Positions 27,331 through 38,168 of a stretch of DNA of 64,000 bases are shown here, piece by piece. The notes under the pieces were generated by a model. The model made no database searches and was not told the origin of the DNA. It saw only the letters and a program-made list of their open reading frames with translations. The DNA comes from Clostridiales bacterium (GTDB lineage: Bacteria; Bacillota; Clostridia; Christensenellales; Aristaeellaceae). The stretch covers positions 18,180 through 82,179 of the forward strand of contig SVGM01000014.1 of NCBI GenBank assembly GCA_015056365.1. The letters run 5' to 3'. Position 1 is the first letter of the stretch. Every line of letters starts with the position of its first letter. The translations under genes were made by a program, and so were the position numbers.

Positions 27331-27383
27331 GAACCCATCAGAATCGTTTTTTCGGGAAAGATCGCAGAAAGGAGGCAGAACGG

Positions 27384-28973
27384 TTGTATCAGATTTTTGT
27401 GGTGGAGGATGAACTGCTTATCCGCCAGAGCATTCGCAATGTGATCGAAAGCATGCCGGGACCGTTTGCCTTCTGCGGCGAGGCTTCCGATGGAGAAATG
27501 GCGCTGTCCATGATGCAGGATCTGATGCCGGATATCGTGCTGACGGACATCCGCATGCCTTTTTTGGATGGCTTTGAGCTCATCCGCCATGCCAAGGCCA
27601 TGATGCCCTGGCTGAAGATCATTATCATCAGCGGCTATGGAGACTTTGAATCCGCACAGAAGGCGATTACCCTCGGCGTGGATCAGTATCTGCTCAAACC
27701 GATCCGTCCGGCGGAGTTGACCCGGGCGATTGAGGATATGGCCCGGCAGATCGAAGAGGGCAAAGCAAAGAGCGTGCTGCCCCATGGCTATGATCACGAC
27801 GAGGTGCAGCACGCGCTCCGGCAGCACTTTATGCAGCAGTTGCTCTACGGCGGCCTGGATACCAGCACTTTGCTGGAGCGCGCCCGTGCGCTGCAGCTGG
27901 ATCTGGTCAGACCCTATTACCAGCTGGTGCTGTTCAGCCTGGGTTCGGAGGAGCTGGATCATCAGCGTTCCCGAATCGCTATCGAAAACCTGATGGAACA
28001 GCAAAATCTGCCGCTGTACTATTTCGGCGAGGCCAATCAGCTCACCGTGCTCTGCTATGGTCAGGATACGGAGATCCTCAGCGAGCAGGTGTATCAGTTC
28101 ATCAATATCCTCCGGCACGAAATGAAAGAGATCTGCCCCACCATCACCACGGTGGTGGGCAACGTGGTGCAGCGTCTCAGCGGAGTGTGCCGGGCATACA
28201 ACACGGCTGCCAACCTGCTCAAGAAGGTCTACGGAGTCTCGCTGGGTCAGGTGGTGGACGTGAACGATACCGCGCAGATCGCAGCGGAAATGATCGAGCT
28301 GGGCAATCCCTTTGGGGAGGCGTTTCAACAAAAGCTGCAGTATGCCTCTGCCAAGGACGTACCCGAGCTGGTGGATGAGGTGCTTGACAGCCCGGAAGGC
28401 AGCCAGTTCAACAGCATGCTCATGCGATACTATGCACTCATCGACATTCTGAAAATGACCGTGCAGCAGATCGCCAAGGCCACGCCCGGCGCAGATGCCA
28501 AGGATATCGCCACAAAAATAAGCGGCCAGCACGACATTTTTTCCGCGTCAGGCCGCAAGGATACGTTCCGCCAAACGGCGGTGGAGCTGCTTACGCAGGC
28601 TGTGAGCATGAAGCAGGAGAATCTCACCGGCATCAGATACAGCCACGTGATCAGCCGAGCTGAAAAGTATGTGGCGGAAAACTTCTGCGACCCCAATATT
28701 TCGCTCATTAGCGTTGCCAAGTATGTGGGGCTTAGCTCAGCGCATTTCAGTACTGTGTTTTCTCAGACGCTGGGGCGGTCGTTTATCAACTACCTGACCG
28801 CCATGCGCATTGAGCGCGCCAAAGAACTGCTGGCATCCACCAATATGAAGCTTTCCAATATTGCCATGGAGATCGGCTACAACGAGCCGAACTATTTCAG
28901 CCATGTGTTCCGAAAGCTGGAGGGCATCACGCCCAAGGAGTACCGCAACCGCACCCAGCAGGCGGATCAGTAA
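27384..28973 (+). CDS. AraC-type response regulator (YesN-like)
   Basis: Transcription factor of a two-component system, 529 residues. The receiver domain (1-120) has the acidic pair E8/D9, phospho-acceptor D55 in LTDIRMP and the KP motif (YLLKPI). A middle region of ~270 residues without a recognised fold follows. The C-terminal AraC domain (~425-520) has two helix-turn-helices (ISVAKYVGLSSAHFSTVF and LSNIAMEIGYNEPNYFSHVF). The start is a TTG, 8 bases after GGAGG. It faces the kinase operon tail to tail and its stop codon interlocks with that operon's last gene. The likely target is the Ytf-type importer at 31.6-36.3 kb. Confidence 0.88.
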   Translation: MYQIFVVEDELLIRQSIRNVIESMPGPFAFCGEASDGEMALSMMQDLMPDIVLTDIRMPFLDGFELIRHAKAMMPWLKIIIISGYGDFESAQKAITLGVDQYLLKPIRPAELTRAIEDMARQIEEGKAKSVLPHGYDHDEVQHALRQHFMQQLLYGGLDTSTLLERARALQLDLVRPYYQLVLFSLGSEELDHQRSRIAIENLMEQQNLPLYYFGEANQLTVLCYGQDTEILSEQVYQFINILRHEMKEICPTITTVVGNVVQRLSGVCRAYNTAANLLKKVYGVSLGQVVDVNDTAQIAAEMIELGNPFGEAFQQKLQYASAKDVPELVDEVLDSPEGSQFNSMLMRYYALIDILKMTVQQIAKATPGADAKDIATKISGQHDIFSASGRKDTFRQTAVELLTQAVSMKQENLTGIRYSHVISRAEKYVAENFCDPNISLISVAKYVGLSSAHFSTVFSQTLGRSFINYLTAMRIERAKELLASTNMKLSNIAMEIGYNEPNYFSHVFRKLEGITPKEYRNRTQQADQ

Positions 28974-29938
28974 CCCCGGCTGTCCATGATGGACTGGGTG
29001 ATGGTTTCGGTATCGAAGGAGCCTTCCTCTACATAGGTGAGCTTGGGCGGCTTGGCGCCGGCCTCCAGCCGCTGGATCAGGGCTTCCACACGGGGGCCGT
29101 GCAGCGGATTGCATTCCACGTCAAAGCTAATCTCCCCATTCATGACCATCTCCAGCGCGGTATGGCTGGCGTCGAAGGAAATGATGGTCACGTCCTTGCC
29201 CGGCGTCAGCCCGGCGTTTTTCAGGGCGTCAATGGCGCCGTAGGCCATGTTGTCGTTCTCGGAGAAAATCAAATCAAACTGCATTCCATCGGCCAGGAGA
29301 GCTTCCACCAGCTCCTGGCCTTTTGCCTGCGTAAAATCGCCGGATTCCCGGTACACCAGCGTCCAGTCCGGATGGGATGACAGGCCTTCGTTCAGGCCGG
29401 CGGTGCGGCCGATCTGGGCGGAGGAACCAATGTTTCCCTGCAGGTGTACAATGCGCAGGGGCTTGTCGCCGAAGTGCTGATCCATCCAGCGCACGGCGGT
29501 CCGGCCTTCGTTGAGGAAGTCCGAGCCCACCCAGCAGTTGAACAGGCTGTCGTCAGATATTTCGATCATTCGGTCCACCAGAATGACGGGGATCCCGGCT
29601 GCCTTGGCTTCAGCCAGCACCGTATCCCAGCCTTTTTCCGTGGTGGGCGCCAGCACGATATAGTCCACCCCCTGGTGGATGAAGTTGCGGATGGCGGTGA
29701 TCTGCCGCTCCTGCTTTTGCTGGGCGTCGTCGATGATCAGGCGGTAGCCGTTTTCTTCGGAAAGGGCTTCCTGCATGCTTTTGGTGTTGGCATTGCGCCA
29801 GTCGCTTTCCGCACCCACCTGGGAGAAGCCTACCACGATAAAGTCCTCGTAGGGCTCGTCCGCAGGGGAAGGTGCCGGGGCACAGGCGGCAAGGGACAGG
29901 ATGAGCAGCAGGCAGATGATGAGAAGAATACGTTTCAT
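28967..29938 (-). CDS. YtfQ-like sugar-binding lipoprotein, probable sensor
   Basis: Periplasmic-binding-protein fold anchored outside the membrane. The 323-residue protein has a canonical lipobox (LAAC near residue 19) and strong family signatures shared with E. coli YtfQ: VGFSQVGAESDWR, DAQQKQ, LQGNIGSSAQIGR. It sits directly after the kinase gene (TGATG stop/start overlap), and the transporter has its own separate binding protein. By analogy with the XylFII-LytS sensor of Clostridium it may bind sugar and signal to the kinase; this is inference. A GTG one codon upstream (29941) is an alternative start. Confidence 0.82.
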   Translation of the reverse strand: MKRILLIICLLLILSLAACAPAPSPADEPYEDFIVVGFSQVGAESDWRNANTKSMQEALSEENGYRLIIDDAQQKQERQITAIRNFIHQGVDYIVLAPTTEKGWDTVLAEAKAAGIPVILVDRMIEISDDSLFNCWVGSDFLNEGRTAVRWMDQHFGDKPLRIVHLQGNIGSSAQIGRTAGLNEGLSSHPDWTLVYRESGDFTQAKGQELVEALLADGMQFDLIFSENDNMAYGAIDALKNAGLTPGKDVTIISFDASHTALEMVMNGEISFDVECNPLHGPRVEALIQRLEAGAKPPKLTYVEEGSFDTETITQSIMDSRGY

Positions 29939-31392
29939 CACAGGGGGATTTCCTCCTTTCCAAGGGTACGGGTCTGGGGCAGACGGATGGAAACCGTAGA
30001 ACCTTTGCCGATCTGGCTTTCAAAGAACAGGCCGTAGGGCTGGCCGCAGTACAGTCGGATGCGCTTGTGCACGTTCACCAGTCCCAGACCGGTATGCCGG
30101 TCCTCGTAGATGCCGGCTTGCAGGACTCTCACCTGTTCCTCGTCCATACCGGCGCCGTTGTCGGTCACCTTGAGCAGCAGGTCGTCGCCGTCCGCTTCGC
30201 CGGTGACGGTGATGGTGCCCATGCCCCGGCGGTTCTTGATGCCGTGGTACAGGGCGTTTTCCACCAGCGGCTGCAGGATCAGCTTGGGTACGCGGCAGTC
30301 CAGCAGCTCGTCCGGGATGTGGATCTCGTAGCGCAGGATATCGCTGTATCGGATCTGCTGGATCTCCAGATAGCTGGTCACCTGCGTACGCTCGGCGTCC
30401 AGGCTGATAATATCCTCGCCCTTGTTCAGGGAGTTGCGGAAGAAGGTGCTGAGGCTGGTGACCATGGTCACCACGTCCTCCTCGCGCTGGCTTTCGGCAA
30501 GGATGGCGATGGAGTCCAGCGTATTATAGAGGAAGTGAGGATTGATCTGCGCCTGCAGCAGCTCAAGCTCTGCATGATGCAGGGATTTCTGGTCCTGGAT
30601 CTGTTTGGCCATCAGTGCATCCACGCGCCGGGCCATTTCGTTAAAGCCGCTGTCCAAGGTTTGCAGCTCGGTGATGTGGGTCTCCAGGGGCGCGCTGGTA
30701 AAGTCGCCTTCACCAAACTGCTGCGCCTTGCGGGAAAGGGCGCTGATAGGCTCGGTGATGCGCTTGGTGACCCGAACGGAATACCATACCATGGCCAGCG
30801 CCAAAAGCGCGCCGCCGGCCACCACGCCGATGATGACCGCCGTCACCTGCGTGGTGATCCAGCGCTGCAGGCGCGCCATCTCGCGCACCTCGTCGTCGAT
30901 AAAGTCGTGCATATAGGTCTCGATCAGCTTGGTCAGACCCGTCTCGCCGCGGATATTGCGTTCCAATAGCTCCATGCGCTGGTCATAGGAATCCTCCAGG
31001 GCGATCCGCTCCATGTAGGTGCGCAGATTGTCGCACATATCCAGCATGCTCTGTACACGCCAGCGGTTGTCACGCAGCGTGGTGGTGGTTTCCAGGCGCT
31101 TGAGCACGCTTACTGCGTCGTCCAGAACGTCCATGGGCAGTTCCTCAAGAGAGGTGGCGCTGCGGGGACGGATGACATGGTTATACATGCTGGAATCCAG
31201 CATGGTTTTGAATTCCTTGTTGAAGTCTGCGGCAGTATTGGCGCTTTGCAGAACGCCGCTGTATTGGCTGTTGATGGACAGGAGCATCACAATCAGCACC
31301 ACGATGATAGCCCCCATGACGGGCAGCACCGTGAGCAACAGCCGCTTGATCTGCTGCTCAATGCTTTGGTCAGTATAGGTTTTCTTCTTCAT
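29938..31392 (-). CDS. Sensor histidine kinase (YesM-like)
   Basis: Membrane kinase, 484 residues. A membrane helix (~17-42), a helical extracellular domain (~43-180) and a second membrane helix (~183-207) precede a HAMP domain (~207-262). The His_kinase domain has the phospho-acceptor His286 in INPHFLYN, and a C-terminal ATPase domain carries VENALYHG and DNGAGM. The extracellular part is a small helical bundle without a ligand-binding fold, as expected for a kinase that reads a partner binding protein. The lipoprotein gene follows in the same operon; the cognate regulator is the YesN-like protein encoded opposite. Confidence 0.88.
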   Translation of the reverse strand: MKKKTYTDQSIEQQIKRLLLTVLPVMGAIIVVLIVMLLSINSQYSGVLQSANTAADFNKEFKTMLDSSMYNHVIRPRSATSLEELPMDVLDDAVSVLKRLETTTTLRDNRWRVQSMLDMCDNLRTYMERIALEDSYDQRMELLERNIRGETGLTKLIETYMHDFIDDEVREMARLQRWITTQVTAVIIGVVAGGALLALAMVWYSVRVTKRITEPISALSRKAQQFGEGDFTSAPLETHITELQTLDSGFNEMARRVDALMAKQIQDQKSLHHAELELLQAQINPHFLYNTLDSIAILAESQREEDVVTMVTSLSTFFRNSLNKGEDIISLDAERTQVTSYLEIQQIRYSDILRYEIHIPDELLDCRVPKLILQPLVENALYHGIKNRRGMGTITVTGEADGDDLLLKVTDNGAGMDEEQVRVLQAGIYEDRHTGLGLVNVHKRIRLYCGQPYGLFFESQIGKGSTVSIRLPQTRTLGKEEIPL

Positions 31393-31629
31393 GGTTCACA
31401 CCTCTTCAAGCGGATTATAGCATATTTTCGCAGCAGGTGGCGGAGGGAGCAAAAAAAAGTATCAAATTTCCAAAAAATTTTTCATTTTTGGCAGGGCGTA
31501 AAAAAGAACGCTAAAAATGTTTCTAAAAAGAGAAAAAGAATTTGAATGTAATCCACTCATGATTTCATATACAATCATATCAACAAGTCCATATCAATGG
31601 ACAAAGAGAAATTTGAGGAGGTAACAAGC
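31393..31629. promoter_or_regulatory. Divergent control region between kinase and Ytf importer
   Basis: An AT-rich 237-bp region. On the minus strand TATAAT (about 31417-31422) can serve the kinase operon. On the plus strand a poorly spaced TTGAAT/TATACA pair near 31541-31575 and a small palindrome, GTCCAT/ATGGAC (31587-31602), precede the importer. The weak plus-strand promoter fits dependence on an activator such as the YesN-like regulator. Confidence 0.4.
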
Positions 31630-32589
31630 ATGAAGAAGTTTGTTGCAATGCTGCTGGTTCTCATCATGGCTCTGACCGCCTGCGTCGCCATGGCTGAAGC
31701 CGACGTCATCACCGTGGGTATCGTGAACAATCCCCCCTCTGAGTCTGGCTATCGTGAGGCCAACGTGAAGGATTTCGAGTCTGTTTTCACCCCTGAGAAC
31801 GGCTACGAAGTCAAGACCTTCTACAGCCTGAAGAACGACGAACAGCTGGCTGCCGCTCAGCAGTTCATCACCGACGGCGTGGACTACCTGCTGATCTCTG
31901 CCGCTGAGACCACCGGTTGGGACGAAGTCCTGGCTGCTGCTCAGGAAGCCGGCATCGGCGTGTTCCTGTTCGACCGTATGATCGCTGTGGACGAGAGCCT
32001 GTACAATGCTGCTGTCGTTTCCGACATGGCCAACCAGGGCACTCTGGCTGTTGAATGGCTGAAGGGCCTGGGCCTGGAAGCTTACAACATCATCCACATC
32101 CAGGGCGCTATGGGTTCCGACGCTCAGCTGGGCCGTACCGGCGCGCTGGACGCTCAGGTTGCTGCCGCTGACAACTGGAAGCTGGTTGTGCAGCAGACCG
32201 CTACTTGGGACGAAGCCGAAGCCAAGAAGATCACCGAATCCGTGATCAACTCCGGCGAAGACTTCAACATCATCTACGCCGAGAATGACGGCATGGCCAA
32301 GGGCGCTGTGGCTGCTCTGGACGAAGCTGGCATCACCCACGGCAAGGATGGCAAGGTCATCGTGATGGGCTTCGACTGCAACCGTTGGGCTCTGCGCGAA
32401 GTCCTGGCTGGCAACTGGAACTACGACGGTCAGTGCTCTCCCTTCCAGGCTCAGGTCATCAGCGACATGATCCAGAAGCTGGAAGCCGGCGAGACCCTCG
32501 ACACCAAGCTGGTCATTTCTGAAGAAACCTACTTCGAAGCTGGCGTCATCACCGAGGAAGACATCGCTACCTACGGTCTGGGCGAATAA
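31630..32589 (+). CDS. ytfQ: YtfQ-like sugar-binding protein of the importer
   Basis: Extracellular binding protein of the CUT2-class importer, 319 residues. The signal peptide (MKKFVAMLLVLIMALTACVAMAEA) is ambiguous: LTAC could be a lipobox, while AMA before EA looks like a signal peptidase I site. The mature protein follows the YtfQ pattern (GIVNNPPSESGYREAN, GAMGSDAQLGRTGALD). The ATG lies 8 bases after GAGGAGG. YtfQ of E. coli binds galactofuranose and related sugars; ligand identity here is inferred from the complete set of ytf-like neighbours. Confidence 0.82.
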   Translation: MKKFVAMLLVLIMALTACVAMAEADVITVGIVNNPPSESGYREANVKDFESVFTPENGYEVKTFYSLKNDEQLAAAQQFITDGVDYLLISAAETTGWDEVLAAAQEAGIGVFLFDRMIAVDESLYNAAVVSDMANQGTLAVEWLKGLGLEAYNIIHIQGAMGSDAQLGRTGALDAQVAAADNWKLVVQQTATWDEAEAKKITESVINSGEDFNIIYAENDGMAKGAVAALDEAGITHGKDGKVIVMGFDCNRWALREVLAGNWNYDGQCSPFQAQVISDMIQKLEAGETLDTKLVISEETYFEAGVITEEDIATYGLGE

Positions 32590-32622
32590 TCCAAGCTGAA
32601 AGGTTTTCTAACTAAGTAATCT

Positions 32623-32667
32623 GCGCGGTGCGGCTATGTGGAGTTGATCCGCATGACCGCACCGCGC
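32623..32667 (+). terminator. Intra-operon hairpin after the binding-protein gene
   Basis: A perfect 11-bp GC stem (32623-32633 with 32657-32667) with a 23-base loop and no T-run, between the binding protein and the ATPase gene. It probably protects the upstream message. Confidence 0.6.
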
Positions 32668-32712
32668 TTCGTAGCTTTGCAGCCTGCTCAAAGCAGGGAA
32701 GGAGGAGTGTAT

Positions 32713-34221
<1,509 letters not shown>

Positions 34222-34222
34222 T

Positions 34223-35296
34223 ATGGCGAATCCGGCAAAGAAATCGGGCATCAATTGGAGCAAGCATTCGCAGCTGGTGCTGCCGCTTCTTTCCATTCTG
34301 CTCATCGTTATTTTCAACCTGATCCGCGATCCCAGCTTTTTCTCCGTTGAGGTTGCGAAGAACAACGTGGGCAATACCGTGCTCACCGGCAACCTGATCA
34401 GCATTCTCAACGGCGCGTCCGAGCTGGCCATTCTGGCCATGGGCATGACGCTGGTTACCGCAGCCTGCGGCGGTCAGGACATCTCCGTTGGCGCGCTGGC
34501 TGCCATCGCCGGCAGTATGTTCGTCAAGGTGCTGCGCGCCGGTCAGATCACCATGGGTACCATCGCGCTGGGCTTCCTGGCCTGCTGCGCCGTGGCGATC
34601 GTCTTTGGCGCATTCAACGGCACGCTGGTTTCCGTGTTCAAGATCCAGCCCATGATCGCCACGCTGGTATTGTTCACCTGCGGACGCTCCATCGCCTACT
34701 GGATCAACGGCGGCGCCACCCCCACCGTGGAAAGCCCGCTGATCAATGCCATCGGCAGCTTTATCCCCGGTATTCCGATCCCCACCCCCATCCTGATCGT
34801 CATCGTAGTCGGTATCATTTTTGCGCTGCTGTTCAAGTTTACCACCCTGGGCCTGTACACCCAGACCGTTGGTATCAACCAGCGCGCCGCCCGCCTCAAC
34901 GGTATCAACACCGTGGGCATCAAGCTGCTCAGCTTCATGATTCTGGGCGTGTGCTGCGCTGTGGCAGGCTGCATCGGCGTTAGCCGCCTGGGCCTGATCA
35001 ACCACGAAACGCTGCTTCTGGAGATCGAAATGGACGCCATTCTGGCCGTGGCCATCGGCGGCAACGCCCTCAGCGGCGGTAAGTTCAAGGTGGCCAGCTC
35101 CGTGCTGGGCGCATACGCCATTCAGGCGCTGACCATCACCCTCTACGCCATGAAGGTACCTTCCACCGCCGTGAAAGCTTACAAGGCCATCGTTATCATT
35201 CTGATCGTGGTTATCGGTTCTCCCGTGGTGAAGCAGTTCTTCAGCAGCCTGAGGGCGAAATTGGCGGCTGGAAAGCAAGGAAAGGAGGCGGCATAA
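34223..35296 (+). CDS. ytfT: Sugar ABC permease (YtfT-like)
   Basis: First membrane subunit of the CUT2 importer, 357 residues with about nine membrane helices. Family markers shared with YtfT include MGMTLVTAACGGQDISVGA, VGINQRAARLNGINT and AILAVAIGGNALSGGKF. The ATG lies about 10 bases after GGGAGG and starts just past the ATPase stop codon. Confidence 0.87.
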   Translation: MANPAKKSGINWSKHSQLVLPLLSILLIVIFNLIRDPSFFSVEVAKNNVGNTVLTGNLISILNGASELAILAMGMTLVTAACGGQDISVGALAAIAGSMFVKVLRAGQITMGTIALGFLACCAVAIVFGAFNGTLVSVFKIQPMIATLVLFTCGRSIAYWINGGATPTVESPLINAIGSFIPGIPIPTPILIVIVVGIIFALLFKFTTLGLYTQTVGINQRAARLNGINTVGIKLLSFMILGVCCAVAGCIGVSRLGLINHETLLLEIEMDAILAVAIGGNALSGGKFKVASSVLGAYAIQALTITLYAMKVPSTAVKAYKAIVIILIVVIGSPVVKQFFSSLRAKLAAGKQGKEAA

Positions 35297-36334
35297 ATGA
35301 AGAACGGCAATGATTTGAGACGCCGGGAGCCGCTGACCGATAACCAGCTGCTTCTCACCATCACCATCTGCATCTTCTTTGCCATGTACGCTCTGGCGAT
35401 GATTTTCCTGGGCGGCGGCTTCCTGCGGTTCCAGCAGGTGTTTGATCTGCTTAACAACAACGCCGCTCTGATCATCGTTGCCTGCGGTCTGACCATCGTC
35501 ATGATCGGCGGCGGCATCGACATCTCCGTCGGCGGCGTAACGGCGTTGGTGGTCATGTGCTGCATCGTGCACATGAACAACGGCGGCAGCATTGTTACCG
35601 CTGCGCTGATGGCCATCGCCATTGGCTTGGGCTTCGGCCTGGTACATGGTCTGCTGATCTCTTACCTGGAGATCCAGCCCTTTATTATCACCCTGGCGGG
35701 TATGTTCTTTGCCCGCGGTATGATCACCATCGTCAGCCTGGAGCCCCAGAAGGTGGCTCATGAAGGCTTCAAGGCGCTGATGAAGACCAAGATTGAGATC
35801 CCCTGGCTGGGCTACATCGCCAAAAAGGGCAACCTGATCCCTGCCCGTATGGAAATCGGCGTGGTGATCGCGCTGGTCATCGTGCTGGTGGTGTTCTTCA
35901 TGCTCAAGAAGACCCGTCTGGGCCGTAACTTCTACGCCATCGGCGGCAACAACCAGAGCGCGCTGATGCTGGGCGTGAATGTGAAGCGCACTCGCTTCTA
36001 TTCCTACCTGATCAGCGGCCTTCTCAGCGGCATTGCCGGCTTTGTGTTCATGATGCACACCGGTGCAGGCAACGCGACCAACGCAGCCGGCGCGGAAATG
36101 AACGCCATCGCCTCGTCTATCATCGGCGGTACGCTGCTCTCCGGCGGCGTGGGCAACGTGATCGGTACGTTCTTCGGTACGCTGACCCTGACCACTATCA
36201 AGGCTATCGTTACCGCGTCCGGTCTGCAGGAACCCTGGTGGCAGTCCATCACCACCGGCGCGATGCTCTGCTTCTTCATTCTGCTGCAGAGCGTGGTGCT
36301 CTCCAACCGCGGCAAGCGCCGTATCAAGCGCTGA
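35297..36334 (+). CDS. yjfF: Sugar ABC permease (YjfF-like)
   Basis: Second membrane subunit, 345 residues with about nine membrane helices. It matches YjfF closely in IITLAGMFFARGMITIVS, YAIGGNNQSALMLGVN and ASSIIGGTLLSGGVGNVIGT. Two different permeases beside one RbsA-type ATPase is the hallmark of Ytf-type rather than ribose or xylose importers. It starts directly after the upstream stop codon with AAGGAGG overlapping the end of that gene. Confidence 0.88.
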   Translation: MKNGNDLRRREPLTDNQLLLTITICIFFAMYALAMIFLGGGFLRFQQVFDLLNNNAALIIVACGLTIVMIGGGIDISVGGVTALVVMCCIVHMNNGGSIVTAALMAIAIGLGFGLVHGLLISYLEIQPFIITLAGMFFARGMITIVSLEPQKVAHEGFKALMKTKIEIPWLGYIAKKGNLIPARMEIGVVIALVIVLVVFFMLKKTRLGRNFYAIGGNNQSALMLGVNVKRTRFYSYLISGLLSGIAGFVFMMHTGAGNATNAAGAEMNAIASSIIGGTLLSGGVGNVIGTFFGTLTLTTIKAIVTASGLQEPWWQSITTGAMLCFFILLQSVVLSNRGKRRIKR

Positions 36335-36394
36335 CGCCCGGCTGGCCCATTCATTGATCTATGGCGCTGAAAAGCGCTGGTCTCGGTTTCCTTC

Positions 36395-36428
36395 GAAGGA
36401 GTCGCAGTTCTGCGGCTCCTTCCTTTTT
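36395..36428 (+). terminator. Terminator of the Ytf-type operon
   Basis: A 13-bp stem with one wobble pair (36395-36407 with 36410-36422) is followed by a T-rich run. Confidence 0.8.
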
Positions 36429-36522
36429 TTGTCCTTTGGCGCCGATGGGACATACTGCCGCAAAGAGCAAATACAATAGAAATAGAGACTGCTTGAAACC
36501 ACAGGAAGGAGACATCTTTTTC

Positions 36523-36912
36523 ATGAAGAAAAGAAGAACGCTGTTTTCTATGGCACTGTCCGGTCTGGCGGCAATGGCGCTGGCGGGTTCGGCGTTGGCG
36601 CTGCAGGCGGGAGATGCTTATCAGGACGGGGTCTATCAGGATTGGGCGGAAGGCTATGGCGACAAGGTGATCGTGACGGTAACCGTGCGGGATGGAAGGA
36701 TCGCTGCGCTGGACGCGAAAAATCAAAACGGGGGAGAGAGCGAGTATTTCTTTAAGGCGCGGGACGGGCTGGCAGACGCCATCATCCGGGCGCAGGGGAT
36801 CGAAGGTGTGGAGGCAGTCAGCGGCGCAACGGGCACCTCCGGCAGCATTCTGCAGGCAATGGAGGGCATCCTTTTGCAGTTGAGCTACACGGGCGAAGGA
36901 AACATACCTTGA
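36523..36912 (+). CDS. Exported FMN-binding domain protein
   Basis: Small extracellular flavoprotein-type domain, 129 residues. It has a signal peptide (MKKRRTLFSMALSGLAAMALAGSALA), then an FMN_bind domain with DGVYQDWAEGYGDKVIVTV and the flavin-attachment segment SGATGTS near residues 104-110, whose threonine is the usual ApbE-dependent FMN acceptor. The residue normally Asp three positions before SGAT is Glu here. Such proteins take part in extracellular electron transfer; no partner redox gene is adjacent. The stop codon lies within the promoter of the following regulator. Confidence 0.8.
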   Translation: MKKRRTLFSMALSGLAAMALAGSALALQAGDAYQDGVYQDWAEGYGDKVIVTVTVRDGRIAALDAKNQNGGESEYFFKARDGLADAIIRAQGIEGVEAVSGATGTSGSILQAMEGILLQLSYTGEGNIP

Positions 36913-36937
36913 AATCAGCCGTTCCCTGTGCTACCAT
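36909..36937 (+). promoter_or_regulatory. Promoter of the DtxR-like gene
   Basis: TTGAAA (36909-36914), a 17-base spacer, TACCAT (36932-36937). The -35 box overlaps the stop codon of the FMN-binding protein gene. Confidence 0.5.
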
Positions 36938-36959
36938 AGAGGCAGGGAGGATGATGCGT

Positions 36960-37331
36960 ATGAATATTCGTGAATCCGCCGAGGATTATCTGGAGATGAT
37001 CCTGATGCTGGCAGAAACCAAGGGCGAAGTGCGTTCCATTGACATTGCCGCCGGGCTGGGTGTAAGCAAACCGTCGGTGAGCGTCGCCATGAAGCGCCTG
37101 AGGGAGGACGGCTATATCCAGATGGATCAGAACAGCCTGATCACGCTGACGGAAAGCGGCCTGACCATCGCCCGCAAGGTGTATAACCGCCACAAGACCA
37201 TCACCCGCTTTTTGGTGCAGCTGGGGGTGGACGAGGCCACTGCTAAAGAAGACGCCTGCAAGATTGAGCATGACCTGTCCCCTGCCACCTTCGAGGCCAT
37301 CCAGCGGCATACCCTGCCATGGAATGACTGA
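36960..37331 (+). CDS. DtxR/MntR-family metal-dependent regulator
   Basis: Transcription regulator of metal homeostasis, 123 residues. It has an N-terminal winged helix (MNIRESAEDYLEMILML, IDIAAGLGVSKPSVSVAMKRL) and a helical dimerisation/metal domain with the HKTITRFLVQLGV and EDACKIEHDLSPATFEAI motifs. It lacks the C-terminal SH3-like domain, so it is MntR-like in size. The ATG at 36960 is preferred because GGGAGG lies 9 bases upstream; two in-frame ATGs at 36951 and 36954 are too close. The metal is unknown. Confidence 0.8.
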   Translation: MNIRESAEDYLEMILMLAETKGEVRSIDIAAGLGVSKPSVSVAMKRLREDGYIQMDQNSLITLTESGLTIARKVYNRHKTITRFLVQLGVDEATAKEDACKIEHDLSPATFEAIQRHTLPWND

Positions 37332-37448
37332 CGCGGCACGGGCCGGTCCATGAGATACAGAAGAACAACCGCTGCGTAAGCGGACAGGGAACGCCTCCAG
37401 CCGGGGGCGTTTTGTCTGCCGGCGCACGAAAGAAAGGGAGAATCCTTA

Positions 37449-38018
37449 ATGGCTAACGATTTCCGCTCCGCGCGTTTCTGGGCGCAGGAGATGATTGAAG
37501 GAGCAATGTATGAGGGCGCTCGGGCCGTGGACGCCACGATGGGCAACGGACACGATACCCTGTGGCTGTGCCGCTTGGCCGGAGAAAACGGCAGGGTGTA
37601 TGCGTTTGATGTGCAGGCGGAGGCGGTGGAACGTACCCGTCAGGCGCTGACGGAGGCAGGCGTGGAAACGCGCGCCCAGCTGTTTCATGCAGGCCACGAG
37701 CGCATGGGGGAATACGTCACGGAGCCGGTGGACGCCATCGTGTTCAATCTGGGCTGGTTGCCCGGCGCGGAGCACGGAGTCACCACCCGGGTGGAGACTA
37801 CGCTTCAGGCGGTGAACGCAGCCCTCGCGCTGCTCAAAAAGGACGGATTGCTGACCATCTGCATCTATCCGGGGCACGAAGAGGGCGCCCGGGAGCTGGA
37901 GGCGCTGCTTGCCTGGGCGGCGGATCTGGATGGCCGTACCTATGACGCGCTGTTGAAAACTTATGTGAATCAGCCCAACGATCCGCCCAGAATGCTGGCT
38001 GTGCGGAGAAAGCGGTAA
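37449..38018 (+). CDS. mnmM: tRNA methyltransferase MnmM (YtqB family)
   Basis: SAM-dependent methyltransferase, 189 residues. Members of this family finish the mnm5s2U modification at the tRNA wobble position in Gram-positives (family knowledge). Visible motifs: the SAM-binding segment VDATMGNGHDTLWL, YAFDVQ as motif II, and FNLGWLPG as motif IV, all typical of YtqB. The ATG follows AAAGGGAG. Confidence 0.85.
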   Translation: MANDFRSARFWAQEMIEGAMYEGARAVDATMGNGHDTLWLCRLAGENGRVYAFDVQAEAVERTRQALTEAGVETRAQLFHAGHERMGEYVTEPVDAIVFNLGWLPGAEHGVTTRVETTLQAVNAALALLKKDGLLTICIYPGHEEGARELEALLAWAADLDGRTYDALLKTYVNQPNDPPRMLAVRRKR

Positions 38019-38036
38019 ACAGGTTGACGAACGAAC

Positions 38037-38080
38037 ACAGCGAAAAGCAGGAGGCGTTTTTCCCTCCTGCTTTTCGCTGT
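38037..38080 (+). terminator. Terminator after mnmM
   Basis: A perfect 18-bp stem (38037-38054 with 38063-38080) around an 8-base loop. Its A-rich left arm and T-rich right arm could let it work in both directions. Confidence 0.75.
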
Positions 38081-38120
38081 ATCTGTGATTGTTTTAGGAT
38101 GCCGAAGCAGCAACGAACCA

Positions 38121-38153
38121 AAAAGCCGCCCGGGACGGTTTGTCCGGGCGGCT
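38121..38153 (-). terminator. Terminator of the secreted-protein gene
   Basis: On the minus strand a 12-bp GC stem with one bulge (38142-38153 with 38124-38136) is followed by TTTT, 15 bases beyond the stop codon. Confidence 0.75.
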
Positions 38154-38168
38154 GGGAATGCGGGATGC

